This document shows, one piece after another, positions 1 to 7,774 of a stretch of 17,542 nt of DNA. Numbering within the stretch: position 1 is the first letter of the stretch; the number at the start of each line of letters is the position of its first letter. A model generated the notes under the pieces. The model searched no databases, was not told the DNA's origin, and was given only the letters and a program-made list of their open reading frames with translations. The position numbers and the translations under genes are program-made. The stretch is from Oligoflexia bacterium (GTDB taxonomy: Bacteria > Bdellovibrionota > UBA1018). The stretch lies in NCBI GenBank assembly GCA_903854365.1, contig CAINWE010000432.1, positions 1 to 17,542 on the forward strand, in the 5' to 3' direction.

Positions 1-2
1 AC

Positions 3-431
3 ACCTTTGATACGCTCCAAGAACTTCGGGCTCAATATCCTCAACTGGCTTTCGTGCTCGGCGCCGATCAGCTCCAAAACCTCCCCAACTGGCATCGCTT
101 TCCTGAAGTTTTGAGCCTCTGTCATTGGATTGTGCTCCAGAGAAAGCCATCCGGCCAGGAAGTCGCCTTGCAAACCCTTCAAACCTGGAGCGCAAGTGGA
201 TTAATTGAGGCAGCCCAAACGGACGTATGGAAAATTCGGGGATCCCGGTTTTTTATTCAGACTGTGCCGACCGAAGCACCCTGCCTCTCGTCAACTGAAA
301 TTCGGCACGAAATCACCAAAACAGGCTCTCCGCCGGCCTCTTCGCTGCTCCCGGAAGTCGAGGCTTATTTGAAGCTTCATCAACTCTATGGTATATGTGG
401 ACTTAATGAATCAAGAACGAACCGTAAATGA
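3..431 (+). CDS. nadD: Nicotinate-nucleotide adenylyltransferase, C-terminal part (start outside window)
   Basis: NadD transfers AMP from ATP to nicotinate mononucleotide to make deamido-NAD in cytoplasmic NAD biosynthesis. The frame is open from the left edge and reads TFDTLQELRAQYPQLAFVLG followed by ADQLQNLPNWHRFPEVL, which matches the family's TxDTL...GADxL...LPxWxRxxEL region. A GTG at 54 lies inside the conserved domain and is not the true start. The late motif LSSTEIR (the ISSTxIR nucleotide-binding signature) and a family-typical end resembling PEVEAYLKLHQLYG are both present. The last 11 or so residues after HQLYG look like an unconserved tail. The gene ends in TGA at 429-431 and is followed at once by rsfS and rlmH, the widely conserved nadD-rsfS-rlmH order. 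Only the C-terminal two thirds is in the window, so the N-terminal nucleotide-binding motif cannot be checked. Confidence 0.9.
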   Translation, partial: TFDTLQELRAQYPQLAFVLGADQLQNLPNWHRFPEVLSLCHWIVLQRKPSGQEVALQTLQTWSASGLIEAAQTDVWKIRGSRFFIQTVPTEAPCLSSTEIRHEITKTGSPPASSLLPEVEAYLKLHQLYGICGLNESRTNRK

Positions 432-444
432 ATTAGAATTATCC

Positions 445-831
445 ATGAATGAAAATCCTTCGTGCCAAAAGGCACTCGCCTGCGCGCGAGCAGCAATCGA
501 CAAGAAGGGGGAGAACGTTCAAGTTCTCAACCTGACTGATATCTCCGGATTTACCGACTACTTTGTCATCTGTAGCGGGATGTCGGACCGTCAGGTCCAA
601 GCAATCGCCGACTCTGTGAAAAACTCAATGACTTTACAAGGCCATGAGCTCCTTTCTTCGGAAGGATACTCGGATGGTCGATGGGTACTGATGGACTTCG
701 GCGATGTCCTCGTCCACATTTTCCTGGATGCTCTCCGAGAGTATTATGACCTAGAGAATCTTTGGGCGGACGCACCCCGCGTTAAAATTCCCGCTGAATT
801 TTACGGACCAGGGGCGAGTCGTCTCAATTAG
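445..831 (+). CDS. rsfS: Ribosomal silencing factor RsfS
   Basis: RsfS binds ribosomal protein uL14 on the 50S subunit and blocks joining with 30S when nutrients are short. The hallmark stretch is present: TDISGFTDYFVICSG, then MSDRQVQAIADSV, then a histidine-containing WVLMDFGDVLVHIFL segment and REYYDLENLWADA near the end. These match the family's DYFVI-x-SG-x-S-x-RQV-x-AI and DYG-D-V-V-HIF patterns. The start is uncertain. ATG codons lie in frame at 388, 406 and 445; the two upstream ones overlap the end of nadD. I chose 445 (128 residues) because it avoids the overlap and fits the usual family length of about 105-120. No start has a strong Shine-Dalgarno, although a GTGGA at 396-400 precedes the 406 ATG. 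The stop is TAG. Co-transcription with nadD and rlmH is likely. Confidence 0.93.
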   Translation: MNENPSCQKALACARAAIDKKGENVQVLNLTDISGFTDYFVICSGMSDRQVQAIADSVKNSMTLQGHELLSSEGYSDGRWVLMDFGDVLVHIFLDALREYYDLENLWADAPRVKIPAEFYGPGASRLN

Positions 832-842
832 ACCCTTTGCCC

Positions 843-1340
843 ATGCAGCTCTTCATCATGACCTTTGGCAAGTTGAAGACCCCAGGTCTTCGAGAGGCTG
901 CTGATTACTACAAAAAAATTACGAGTACTTGGACGTCGATTCAGGAAATCGAGCTCAAGCCCCTCAGTGTACCCAACAAATCTGCGGCCACTAGAACTCG
1001 AATTCAAGAAAAAGAAGGCGAGATTTTACTTGAGAGACTCGATCACGTCGCTAAAGCTCGTCACCTTTTTTTTCTACTCGATGAATTGGGAAAGACGCAA
1101 AATTCAGAAGGCTGGGCTCAGCAAGTCAAAGAGTGGGAAAGCTCCGGCACCGCAGCAATCTCTCTTTGTATTGGAAGCAGCCTGGGTTTTTCACAGGCAG
1201 TTCGGGCAAAGGCTCACGGCCGCCTGAGCCTCGGGCCACAAACCCTTCCCCACGAACTTGCCCGCATCGTACTCCTGGAGCAAATCTACAGGGCTTATAG
1301 CATTCTGAAAGGACATCCTTACCACAACAGTGGAACCTAG
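843..1340 (+). CDS. rlmH: 23S rRNA pseudouridine-1915 N3-methyltransferase RlmH
   Basis: RlmH is a SPOUT-fold methyltransferase that methylates N3 of pseudouridine 1915 in helix 69 of 23S rRNA, acting on assembled 70S ribosomes. The C-terminal signature is clear: LSLGPQTLPHELARIVLLEQ, YRAYSILKG, then HPYHNS, matching the E. coli TLPHPLVRV...YRAWSI..HPYH end. A TTG at 837 opens the frame, but the ATG at 843 starts directly with MQLFIMTFGKLK, so I take 843 (165 residues; E. coli has 155). The gene begins 11 bp after rsfS. One oddity is that the SAM-binding loop, normally IGG(P/A)xG, reads IGSSLGF at residues 110-116, so the second glycine is serine. The trefoil-knot region is otherwise intact, and I expect an active enzyme. 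Confidence 0.93.
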   Translation: MQLFIMTFGKLKTPGLREAADYYKKITSTWTSIQEIELKPLSVPNKSAATRTRIQEKEGEILLERLDHVAKARHLFFLLDELGKTQNSEGWAQQVKEWESSGTAAISLCIGSSLGFSQAVRAKAHGRLSLGPQTLPHELARIVLLEQIYRAYSILKGHPYHNSGT

Positions 1341-1370
1341 TTCGCCACTCACAGGGCACATCTAAAATCC

Positions 1371-1399
1371 TTGTCACTCCAAAAATTTCGCTGTAGCCT
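1371..1399 (+). promoter_or_regulatory. Possible sigma70-type promoter before gpmI
   Basis: In the 77-bp gap between rlmH and gpmI, TTGTCA (1371-1376) is followed after 17 bp by TAGCCT (1394-1399). The -35 box matches the consensus at five of six positions, but the -10 box is poor. A Shine-Dalgarno AGAGGG at 1405-1410 lies 7 bp before the gpmI ATG, which would leave a very short leader. gpmI could equally be transcribed by read-through from nadD-rsfS-rlmH. This is a weak call. Confidence 0.25.
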
Positions 1400-1417
1400 A
1401 GCTCAGAGGGTTCTACC

Positions 1418-2995
1418 ATGAGTCATCGCGCCATTCTGATAGTTCTAGACGGTTTCGGAATCGGAAAGGATTCACCCTTCAATGCGATTAAAAATGCACG
1501 GATGCCTTTTTTTCACGAAGTCATGAAGAAATATCCTCACTCTCAACTCATCACACATGGTGAGGCAGTGGGACTCCCCGCAGGAGTGATGGGCAACTCC
1601 GAGGTAGGCCACATGACGCTGGGCGCAGGCAGAGTCATTTACCAAGACCTCTCGCGGATCTCAAAATCTATCCGAGACCAAGAATTTTTTAAAAACCCCG
1701 TCCTGCGAAAGACCTTAGAAGCGGGAGCCAAAAAATCGGGACGCGTCCACCTGATGGGTCTTCTCTCTGACGGAGGCGTCCACAGCCACATCGATCACCT
1801 GCTCGCGCTTCTCGATCTCTGCGTGGAAATGAAAGTCCCAAAGGTGAGCGTTCATGCATTTCTCGACGGAAGGGACACCCCTCCTCAATCATCACCGGAC
1901 TTCCTGCAAAAACTCCTTCGCCACCCGACCTTTCACCCGAGTGAAACTCATCCAGGCACTTGCGCGACTCTCGCCAGCTTGATGGGTCGATACTGGGCCA
2001 TGGACCGAGACCATCGCTGGGAACGAGTGGAGCGAGCTTACCTCACTCTCACCGGCCAAACGACCGCAGTTCCACTTTCTCCTCTCCAAGTCATCGAAGC
2101 CTCCTATCAAAATGGAAAAACGGATGAATTTTTAGAACCGGTCCTCCTTGCTCCTCAAGCCGCGATGCAGGACGGGGACAGCGTGATCTTTTTTAACTAT
2201 CGCTCCGATCGAGCGCGCGAGATCACAAGGGCGATTACGGAGACCACCTTTAGTGAATTTCAGCGTGGGAGGGGCTTCACACCCAGCTCCTTTGCAGGCA
2301 TGACTCAATATGATGCCAAAATCACTCAAGCACAGATCGCTTTCACACCCCAAAACCTAGATCACATCTTTGGACAGTGGATCGAAGCACGCCATCTCTC
2401 CCAACTCAGGATCGCTGAAACGGAGAAGTACGCTCACGTGACTTTCTTTTTCAACGGCGGCCGCGAGACTCCTTTCACTGGAGAGGATCGAATCCTCATC
2501 CCGTCGCCAAAAGAAGTAGAAACCTACGACCAAAAGCCAGAAATGAGCGCAGACCAAGTCGCAGATCAAGCGACTCAGCGAATTCTTCAACAGAAATACG
2601 ACTTCATTCTTATGAATTTTGCCAATGCGGACATGGTTGGACATACGGGCAACTATGAGGCCACGGTGCGGGCGATCGAGACTCTTGATCGCTGTTTATC
2701 CAAGGTCGTCGGAGCCGCCGAAAAATCAGGTTACCACGTCCTCATCACTGCCGACCATGGCAATGCAGAAGAGATGTGTGACTCAAACGGGCAAATCCAC
2801 ACCCAGCATACACTCAACCCAGTGCCTGCAATCTGGATTGCGCCTAACTCCGTCATTGCACCTCAAACATCTCGCGTCGCGCTTCGTGACGGGGGATTGA
2901 GCGATGTGATGCCGACGCTCTGCCAACTCATGCATTTAGACATCCCTTCCGAGGTAACCGGTCGGAGTCTCATTCCCGAGGGAACATCATGTTAA
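1418..2995 (+). CDS. gpmI: 2,3-bisphosphoglycerate-independent phosphoglycerate mutase
   Basis: GpmI interconverts 3- and 2-phosphoglycerate in glycolysis and gluconeogenesis through a phosphoserine intermediate and two metal ions (usually Mn2+). At 525 residues it has the standard length (E. coli 514). Visible active-site elements in order are LIVLDGFG with metal ligand D11; GNSEVGHM with the phosphorylated serine S61; DGGVHSHIDH around H122; FLDGRDTPP near 149-156; NYRSDRAREI at 260-269; FFNGGRE at 345-350; MNFANADMVGHTG with D405 and H409; and TADHGNAEEM with D446 and H447, followed by H464. All are canonical. The ATG has AGAGGG 7 bp upstream. The 3' end overlaps the pfkA start by 7 bp (the ATG of pfkA lies inside the last codons), so the two glycolytic enzymes are probably translationally coupled. 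Confidence 0.97.
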   Translation: MSHRAILIVLDGFGIGKDSPFNAIKNARMPFFHEVMKKYPHSQLITHGEAVGLPAGVMGNSEVGHMTLGAGRVIYQDLSRISKSIRDQEFFKNPVLRKTLEAGAKKSGRVHLMGLLSDGGVHSHIDHLLALLDLCVEMKVPKVSVHAFLDGRDTPPQSSPDFLQKLLRHPTFHPSETHPGTCATLASLMGRYWAMDRDHRWERVERAYLTLTGQTTAVPLSPLQVIEASYQNGKTDEFLEPVLLAPQAAMQDGDSVIFFNYRSDRAREITRAITETTFSEFQRGRGFTPSSFAGMTQYDAKITQAQIAFTPQNLDHIFGQWIEARHLSQLRIAETEKYAHVTFFFNGGRETPFTGEDRILIPSPKEVETYDQKPEMSADQVADQATQRILQQKYDFILMNFANADMVGHTGNYEATVRAIETLDRCLSKVVGAAEKSGYHVLITADHGNAEEMCDSNGQIHTQHTLNPVPAIWIAPNSVIAPQTSRVALRDGGLSDVMPTLCQLMHLDIPSEVTGRSLIPEGTSC

Positions 2996-3990
2996 AGATT
3001 CCTACGATTCAGGCTCGAAAAAAATACTCCTCGATTGGAGTTCTCACGAGTGGCGGCGATGCACCCGGCATGAATGCTGCGATTCGAGCAGTTGTCAGAT
3101 ATGCCATTGTTCATGGATGCCAGGTCCACGGAATTTTAAGAGGTTATAGCGGACTCCTCGACGAGCAAATGATTCCACTCGAAGCCACCTCCGTTGCGAA
3201 TATCATCCAGCGCGGTGGTACCTTACTCAAAACCGACCGATGCGAGGCTTTTTTTAAAAAATCAACTCGCAAAAAAGCTGCCGAAATTCTTCGAAAAAAA
3301 GGCCTCGAAGGCTTAGTGGTTATTGGCGGAGACGGCTCTTTCACGGGGGCTCACCTCCTAGAAAAGGAGAACGATTTTCCGGTCATTGGCGTGCCCGGTA
3401 CTATTGACAATGACATCGCCCAGACCGACGACACGATCGGATTTGATACGGCCGTAAGCACAGCCATCGAAGCGATTGACCGCATTCGAGACACCGCAAG
3501 TTCCCACGATCGCACCTTTCTGGTTGAAGTCATGGGTCGCAGCTCTGGCTTCATCGCGCTTCAAGTCGGTATGGCGGGTGGAGCTGAAACGATTATTATC
3601 CCCGAGCGAAAACAATCGATTCAGAATATCTGTGAAACAATCGATCGCGGAATTCGACGGGGCAAAACCAGCAGCATCATCGTCGTCGCCGAAGGTCAAA
3701 AACCTGGGTTATCTGCACGCCTTGCCCAAGAACTTAGCCAAAGTGGACACCCGGCCAAAGTCTGCATTCTCGGCCACACGCAACGGGGCGGTACACCAAC
3801 CGCACATGACCGTGTCCTTGCTTCCGTGCTCGGCGCATCGGCCGTTGCCTACCTCATGGCTGGCAAATCAAGTGCTATGGTAGGCATCCAAAACAGCCAG
3901 GTGGCTCTCGTCCCCTTCAGCAAAGTCATTGGAGTAAAAAAGCAAGTTTCACAAGATCTGCTGCAACTTGCTCAAGAGCTCTCTTCCTGA
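2989..3990 (+). CDS. pfkA: ATP-dependent 6-phosphofructokinase
   Basis: PfkA phosphorylates fructose 6-phosphate to fructose 1,6-bisphosphate, the committed step of glycolysis. The 333 residues align along the whole E. coli enzyme: GVLTSGGDAPGMNAAIR (17-33), the ATP site IGGDGSFTGA (112-121), the catalytic loop PGTIDNDI (136-143, base D140), EAIDRIRDTASSH (161-173), MGRSSG (182-187), and GHTQRGGTPTAHDRVLA near 262-278. The two residues that decide the phosphoryl donor are glycine in both GGDG and PGTIDND, the ATP-dependent pattern; pyrophosphate enzymes have D and K there. The protein has about 14 extra N-terminal residues before the first strand. A GAGGGA at 2978-2983 may serve as Shine-Dalgarno. 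Its ATG overlaps the gpmI stop as ATGTTAA. The stop TGA lies 11 bp from the stop of the convergent next gene. Confidence 0.95.
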   Translation: MLKIPTIQARKKYSSIGVLTSGGDAPGMNAAIRAVVRYAIVHGCQVHGILRGYSGLLDEQMIPLEATSVANIIQRGGTLLKTDRCEAFFKKSTRKKAAEILRKKGLEGLVVIGGDGSFTGAHLLEKENDFPVIGVPGTIDNDIAQTDDTIGFDTAVSTAIEAIDRIRDTASSHDRTFLVEVMGRSSGFIALQVGMAGGAETIIIPERKQSIQNICETIDRGIRRGKTSSIIVVAEGQKPGLSARLAQELSQSGHPAKVCILGHTQRGGTPTAHDRVLASVLGASAVAYLMAGKSSAMVGIQNSQVALVPFSKVIGVKKQVSQDLLQLAQELSS

Positions 3991-4001
3991 GACAAAAAGG
4001 A

Positions 4002-6425
4002 CTAATGCCGACGCTGTTCCGCAAAATCCGACGTAAATCTCGAAAGAACTCGACCCATCATATTCATGATTGTCGAATTTTTTTCCGCCTTTGCGGCCGC
4101 TAATAGAGCATCTGCCAATGCGTGGGTCCTTGGACTCACCCGACTAATCGCCATCACGACCGACCTTCGCAGGGGACCTACTTGAAGGGGCAATACATCG
4201 GTTCGCTCAAGCCCGCTGATCAGTCCCGCAATGATCTCGTCATTGACGTAAATTACCTCGCGAACCGCCTCTGCGGCAAAAATCACGTCTGACGCTGCAC
4301 TACTCCTCAACCCCTCTGCCAGCTGGCGATAGAGTCGCTGAAAAGCCCGGGTCTTTCCTAAACTACCTTCACTCAATTGAGTCCGAATCAATTCCCACGG
4401 GAAACCCTCAGCCTGAAAGCCTCGTTTCTTCAGGGCTTCGACGATCAACTCAGCGGTATTTTCAACCTCGCTCTCAGCAAAAGCATTTGTGCAATACAGC
4501 AGTCCCGGAAAAAGCAACCGCTGATGAGAGTTTAAGTATTCTGAAGGCAATTTAAACCGATCATGAATCTCGTGAACGATCCGCTCCTTCAAGGTATCCA
4601 CTGACTCTGCATCCGCACGAGTCGACACACCCCGCGTCATCGCAATCAGGTCATCAAACATTTTTGGATCCCAAAGAGTGCGCACCTTCGGAATCTGAAA
4701 CAGACGCAGAAAAATTTCATCCTGGCCGCCTTGTCGCGACTCCATTAAAAACTCGAATAAGCTCTCCCTGTCCAACTCTGATTGTGCAGAAAGATCATAA
4801 AAGTCACTCTCGACAAGATCAACTTTCACTCGAAGAGAGGCAAGGTTTCGATCTGGGAACCGGACTTCTGCTGCCCAACGATGCTGATAGGAATGATCAT
4901 AATCCCCGAAGTTATAGCTTTCTTGAGGTCGAAAACTTTCAATTTTCTCCCGAATCGGGGCGGACGGGTATTGAAACTCGATCAGACTGCTTCCCCTCAA
5001 ATGCGACTCAAAAACGGTCACAATCGCCGAAAAACTCATCATTCGAAGCGCCGTTTCCTTTCTAGGAATTAAAATCGCACTCGCTCCGAGCCTCTCCTTG
5101 ACACGATCCAATCCCCTCAAAATGAGCTCGACATCCCCCGCACTGATATGACTTCCGCTGATGGTATGCACATAAAGCGCCTGCGCGCCGTCTCTTAGGA
5201 CTCGAGAGGCACTCACATACCCCTTCATTCGATCTGGATGATTGGGGTTCACCACAAAAAACACTAACTCCTGCGGATCATTAGGATAAGGAAATGAAGC
5301 CTTGGAAGAGCAATCTGAGCCGACAAATCCTCGAAAAATGCCGAAAAGGGGCGGGACTTGCACCAATCGAACCGGTACACTCGCCATCGATTGAGATACG
5401 AAAGAGCGACGGACAAAATAACGCATTCGTCGAAGTAAACTATCGGTGAGCACCTTCCTTAAAGATAGATCTGCGCTTTCGGAGTCAACGAGGTTATGTT
5501 GCATTCCGTAAACTCGTTCGACTTCCTGAATCAGTTCAATTTCTTGAAAATAAAAAGAACGTAAATCATCCGCACTCAAGTCCTGCAAACGGGATTCTAG
5601 AATACTCCAGGTCCATGAACTGAGTGGCAATCGCCCGACTCCTGAAAAAATCAGGACATCCAGACTCTTTCGAAGCCGATTGAGTTGCCCCAAGACGCTG
5701 CGAGCTTCTTGCAAAGCCTCCTCAGTAATCCCGTGAAACCCTAATAAATCCTGTACTTTCTCCCACTTTTCTAAGTAACCCGAAGCAAGAATCACCCAGC
5801 ATTCTAAAGGATCATTTCCTCGCTTCGATAAAATCGCGTTGACTTCAGCCTGTTGAGCTCGGAGCAAATCTCTCTCGCGACCGGATGCCGTCTTTGGAAT
5901 TTCCCCAGCAAGCTTCAGATTTTCGACCAGACCGAGGACACGAGCCAGTTGCTGCCTAGCCTCAACACCCCAGAATGCCTCGATGCCAGCTTTCAGACCA
6001 TCTGAGAAACTCCCCTGCTCAGACTCTCCCTGAAGCTCACGCAACTCCTTCAAGAGCTCTATTTTCCAGGAATCCAGCGCAACTGAACTCACGTGAATTG
6101 GTCCGACCGGCAGACCCTCAGAGGGCGGCAAAACGTCAATTTGAACGAGCTCTTCCGACTCAAGCGATTCTAAATAATTAGGCAACCTCTTCAGTGAATC
6201 AAATAACCGCTTCTGATTCTCAAGGAGCACAAACAAATCTACCTTATTTTGACTACTTTCACGAATAATCGAAGGTATTCTTTTGTTTAGTCCCAGCAAA
6301 AAAGAAAGCTTCTCTTCGTCCGAATTCAATTTGACCTGCCAGCCGGCAGTTACCCCAAAAACCGGAGTCGATAACCCGAATAGAAGTAAACCTACCGAAA
6401 CTTGGAATCTCCTTAAGCCCTGCAT
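4002..6425 (-). CDS. Unrecognised large exported protein (807 aa)
   Basis: I do not recognise this protein. It starts with a convincing Sec signal peptide: basic MQGLRR, a hydrophobic core VGLLLFGLS, and a likely cleavage near PVFG-VTA at residues 21-27, with no lipobox cysteine, so it is probably periplasmic or secreted. Residues 30-340 look mostly helical and charged. A more ordered central segment at about 350-460 contains FRGFVGSDCSS (364-374), GYVSASRVLRDG, ALYVHTISGS and a helix-strand ending in AILIP. This strand-helix-strand order faintly recalls a GNAT acyltransferase core, but the acyl-CoA pyrophosphate loop is absent. A tyrosine/histidine-rich piece (YNFGDYDHSYQHRW, 504-517) follows, then a helical C-terminal third. 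A GGAG lies 6 bp before the ATG. It stands alone between two divergent or convergent neighbours, so context gives no function. Confidence 0.85.
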   Translation of the reverse strand: MQGLRRFQVSVGLLLFGLSTPVFGVTAGWQVKLNSDEEKLSFLLGLNKRIPSIIRESSQNKVDLFVLLENQKRLFDSLKRLPNYLESLESEELVQIDVLPPSEGLPVGPIHVSSVALDSWKIELLKELRELQGESEQGSFSDGLKAGIEAFWGVEARQQLARVLGLVENLKLAGEIPKTASGRERDLLRAQQAEVNAILSKRGNDPLECWVILASGYLEKWEKVQDLLGFHGITEEALQEARSVLGQLNRLRKSLDVLIFSGVGRLPLSSWTWSILESRLQDLSADDLRSFYFQEIELIQEVERVYGMQHNLVDSESADLSLRKVLTDSLLRRMRYFVRRSFVSQSMASVPVRLVQVPPLFGIFRGFVGSDCSSKASFPYPNDPQELVFFVVNPNHPDRMKGYVSASRVLRDGAQALYVHTISGSHISAGDVELILRGLDRVKERLGASAILIPRKETALRMMSFSAIVTVFESHLRGSSLIEFQYPSAPIREKIESFRPQESYNFGDYDHSYQHRWAAEVRFPDRNLASLRVKVDLVESDFYDLSAQSELDRESLFEFLMESRQGGQDEIFLRLFQIPKVRTLWDPKMFDDLIAMTRGVSTRADAESVDTLKERIVHEIHDRFKLPSEYLNSHQRLLFPGLLYCTNAFAESEVENTAELIVEALKKRGFQAEGFPWELIRTQLSEGSLGKTRAFQRLYRQLAEGLRSSAASDVIFAAEAVREVIYVNDEIIAGLISGLERTDVLPLQVGPLRRSVVMAISRVSPRTHALADALLAAAKAEKNSTIMNMMGRVLSRFTSDFAEQRRH

Positions 6426-6452
6426 TTTAGCTCCAAATCATCTCTCTCCCAA

Positions 6453-6458
6453 ATTATC
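6453..6458 (-). promoter_or_regulatory. Possible -10 box for the exported-protein gene
   Basis: On the minus strand GATAAT (one mismatch from TATAAT) lies about 28 bp before the ATG of the 807-residue gene, leaving room for a short leader carrying its GGAG. I could not find a good -35 at the usual spacing, so the call is tentative. The divergent gap of 127 bp must hold the promoters of both this gene and the methyltransferase gene. Confidence 0.3.
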
Positions 6459-6517
6459 TCTGGCAAACAGGCATTGAACCATCGCACGAACCTCTTCCTT
6501 TTTTCAACAATTTTCAA

Positions 6518-6546
6518 TTTAAATTTACCGTAAGAACCAGTATAAC
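6518..6546 (+). promoter_or_regulatory. Possible promoter giving a leaderless methyltransferase mRNA
   Basis: TTTAAA (6518-6523) and TATAAC (6541-6546) are separated by 17 bp. The -10-like box ends only 6 bp before the ATG at 6553, so transcription from it would start at or next to the A of the ATG. No Shine-Dalgarno is visible (the bases before the ATG read ACCCCCTC), which agrees with leaderless translation. The -35 matches only four of six consensus positions. Confidence 0.35.
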
Positions 6547-6552
6547 CCCCTC

Positions 6553-7707
6553 ATGCTAACGACTACCGTGTCCGCACTCCGATGTCCCAAAACAAAAAAA
6601 AGCAAAGTTCGCTGTTTAGCTCCACTCAACCTGCGTCCTAAAAAGCAGTCCAAAGTTCAGGAAAACCCGGAAATTTTCGAAGTAACCACAGGTCATTTAG
6701 AGTGCACGCAATGCCGATCCACTTTTCCTATTTTGGCCGGGGTCGCGATCCTGGTCCACGACGTAGGATCCTACCTCTTGAGCCATGTCAAAGGTGTATC
6801 TGCTCGAGTTCCCATGGAGGACATCCCCAAAGAATTCCGACAAGATTTTCTCGAAGCCAAGAACGAAATCGAAGAAGAGCATATTGAAGAAGATCTAGAA
6901 GCCGAACGAGTCAATGCACTGTATTTGATGAATCACTTTCTGCGCACCACCCCCGCTCACCCACAGTGGTGGAAACCCGCTTCTGATCCAGCAAGCCCTC
7001 CGGTAGACCAATGGATTCAGAAATATTGGGATCAGGGCCCGTTTCAGCAAATTGAAGCCTGGATTTCCGATAGACCACGCCCCTCAACTCAGTTGAACGC
7101 GATCGAATTGGGCTGCGGCGTCGGAGGGCTTTACCGACAATTGAGCCCCTACCTGAGCTCCTACCTCGGTGTTGACGGCTCTTTTGCAAGCATTTCACTC
7201 GCTCGGCAACTCGCACTCGGGATTGGAGATCGCACGCGCTTTCGAGTGCCCGGAGATTTACTCCAGGGCCCCCTTTCTCAAGAGGTCTCTATCGCCATTG
7301 AGCACAACACGAGCGGAAAGGTCGACTTCGTCGTTGGGGACTTAGACTCTTTAGCTTTAGTAGAAGGGCAGGCGAACCTCTGTATTGCTTTAAATACAAT
7401 TGATATGCTTGATTCCCCAGAACTTCTTCCTCAGCTGCAGCACTCACTCCTGAGACCGGGTGGCATTGGCATTCAAAGCTGCCCGTATATCTGGCACGAG
7501 AAGGTGGCAAAAAAGCTTCGCCGAACTGTTCCTAATACCCTGAGGGACTCAGCCAAAGCTGTCCAATGGCTTTATGAACAGGCTGGATTTAAAATTCAAT
7601 TCAACCGTGACCACGTGCCATGGCTATTTTTCAAACATTTTCGACAAATCGAGCTCTATTCAGTTCATGTTTTTATGGGTCAAAAATCATCCTCACCCAT
7701 TACCTAA
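6553..7707 (+). CDS. Class I SAM-dependent methyltransferase with N-terminal zinc-ribbon-like (Trm112/UPF0434-type) segment
   Basis: The core at about 180-310 is a Rossmann methyltransferase: motif I AIELGCGVGGLYRQL (183-197), VDGSFASISLARQLA after strand 2, VDFVVGDLDSLAL with the motif-III-like acidic turn, then NLCIALNTIDML (275-286) and LLRPGGIGIQSCPY (299-312). Residues 8-65 read like a Trm112-type ribbon: LRCPK at the start, then GHLECTQCRSTFPILAGVAIL. The first knuckle is atypical: C11 is followed by C21 instead of the usual CxxC, while the second is a normal C51-x2-C54. An acidic helix rich in E lies at about 103-120. The substrate cannot be told from sequence. The ATG at 6553 is preferred because it includes the first cysteine. 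It precedes dbpA by 67 bp on the same strand, so a role in RNA or translation-factor methylation is possible but not shown. Confidence 0.85.
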   Translation: MLTTTVSALRCPKTKKSKVRCLAPLNLRPKKQSKVQENPEIFEVTTGHLECTQCRSTFPILAGVAILVHDVGSYLLSHVKGVSARVPMEDIPKEFRQDFLEAKNEIEEEHIEEDLEAERVNALYLMNHFLRTTPAHPQWWKPASDPASPPVDQWIQKYWDQGPFQQIEAWISDRPRPSTQLNAIELGCGVGGLYRQLSPYLSSYLGVDGSFASISLARQLALGIGDRTRFRVPGDLLQGPLSQEVSIAIEHNTSGKVDFVVGDLDSLALVEGQANLCIALNTIDMLDSPELLPQLQHSLLRPGGIGIQSCPYIWHEKVAKKLRRTVPNTLRDSAKAVQWLYEQAGFKIQFNRDHVPWLFFKHFRQIELYSVHVFMGQKSSSPIT

Positions 7708-7738
7708 AACTATGATAAAGTGCCGCTCCGAGTGATCT

Positions 7739-7758
7739 CCCAGAGAATAAGACCTGGG
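7739..7758 (+). other. Small inverted repeat in the dbpA leader
   Basis: CCCAG (7739-7743) and CTGGG (7754-7758) can pair as a 5-bp stem with a 10-base loop, just 3 bases before the dbpA Shine-Dalgarno. There is no following T-run, so it is not an intrinsic terminator. It might affect ribosome access, or it may be chance given its short stem. Confidence 0.2.
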
Positions 7759-7761
7759 TGC

Positions 7762-7769
7762 AGGAAGGA
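7762..7769 (+). promoter_or_regulatory. Strong Shine-Dalgarno deciding the TTG start of dbpA
   Basis: AGGAAGGA lies 5 bases before the TTG at 7775. No ATG or GTG lies in frame nearby before the Q-motif region, and translation from this TTG gives the expected DbpA N-terminus, so the rare TTG start is well supported. Confidence 0.65.
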
Positions 7770-7774
7770 CTATT

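Noticed and set aside
2989..3990. Pyrophosphate-dependent phosphofructokinase
   Set aside because: Both donor-determining positions are glycine (GGDG and PGTIDND), the ATP-dependent pattern.
3991..4001. Bidirectional terminator between the convergent pfkA and exported-protein genes
   Set aside because: The 11-bp gap and its flanks show no GC-rich stem followed by a T-run on either strand.
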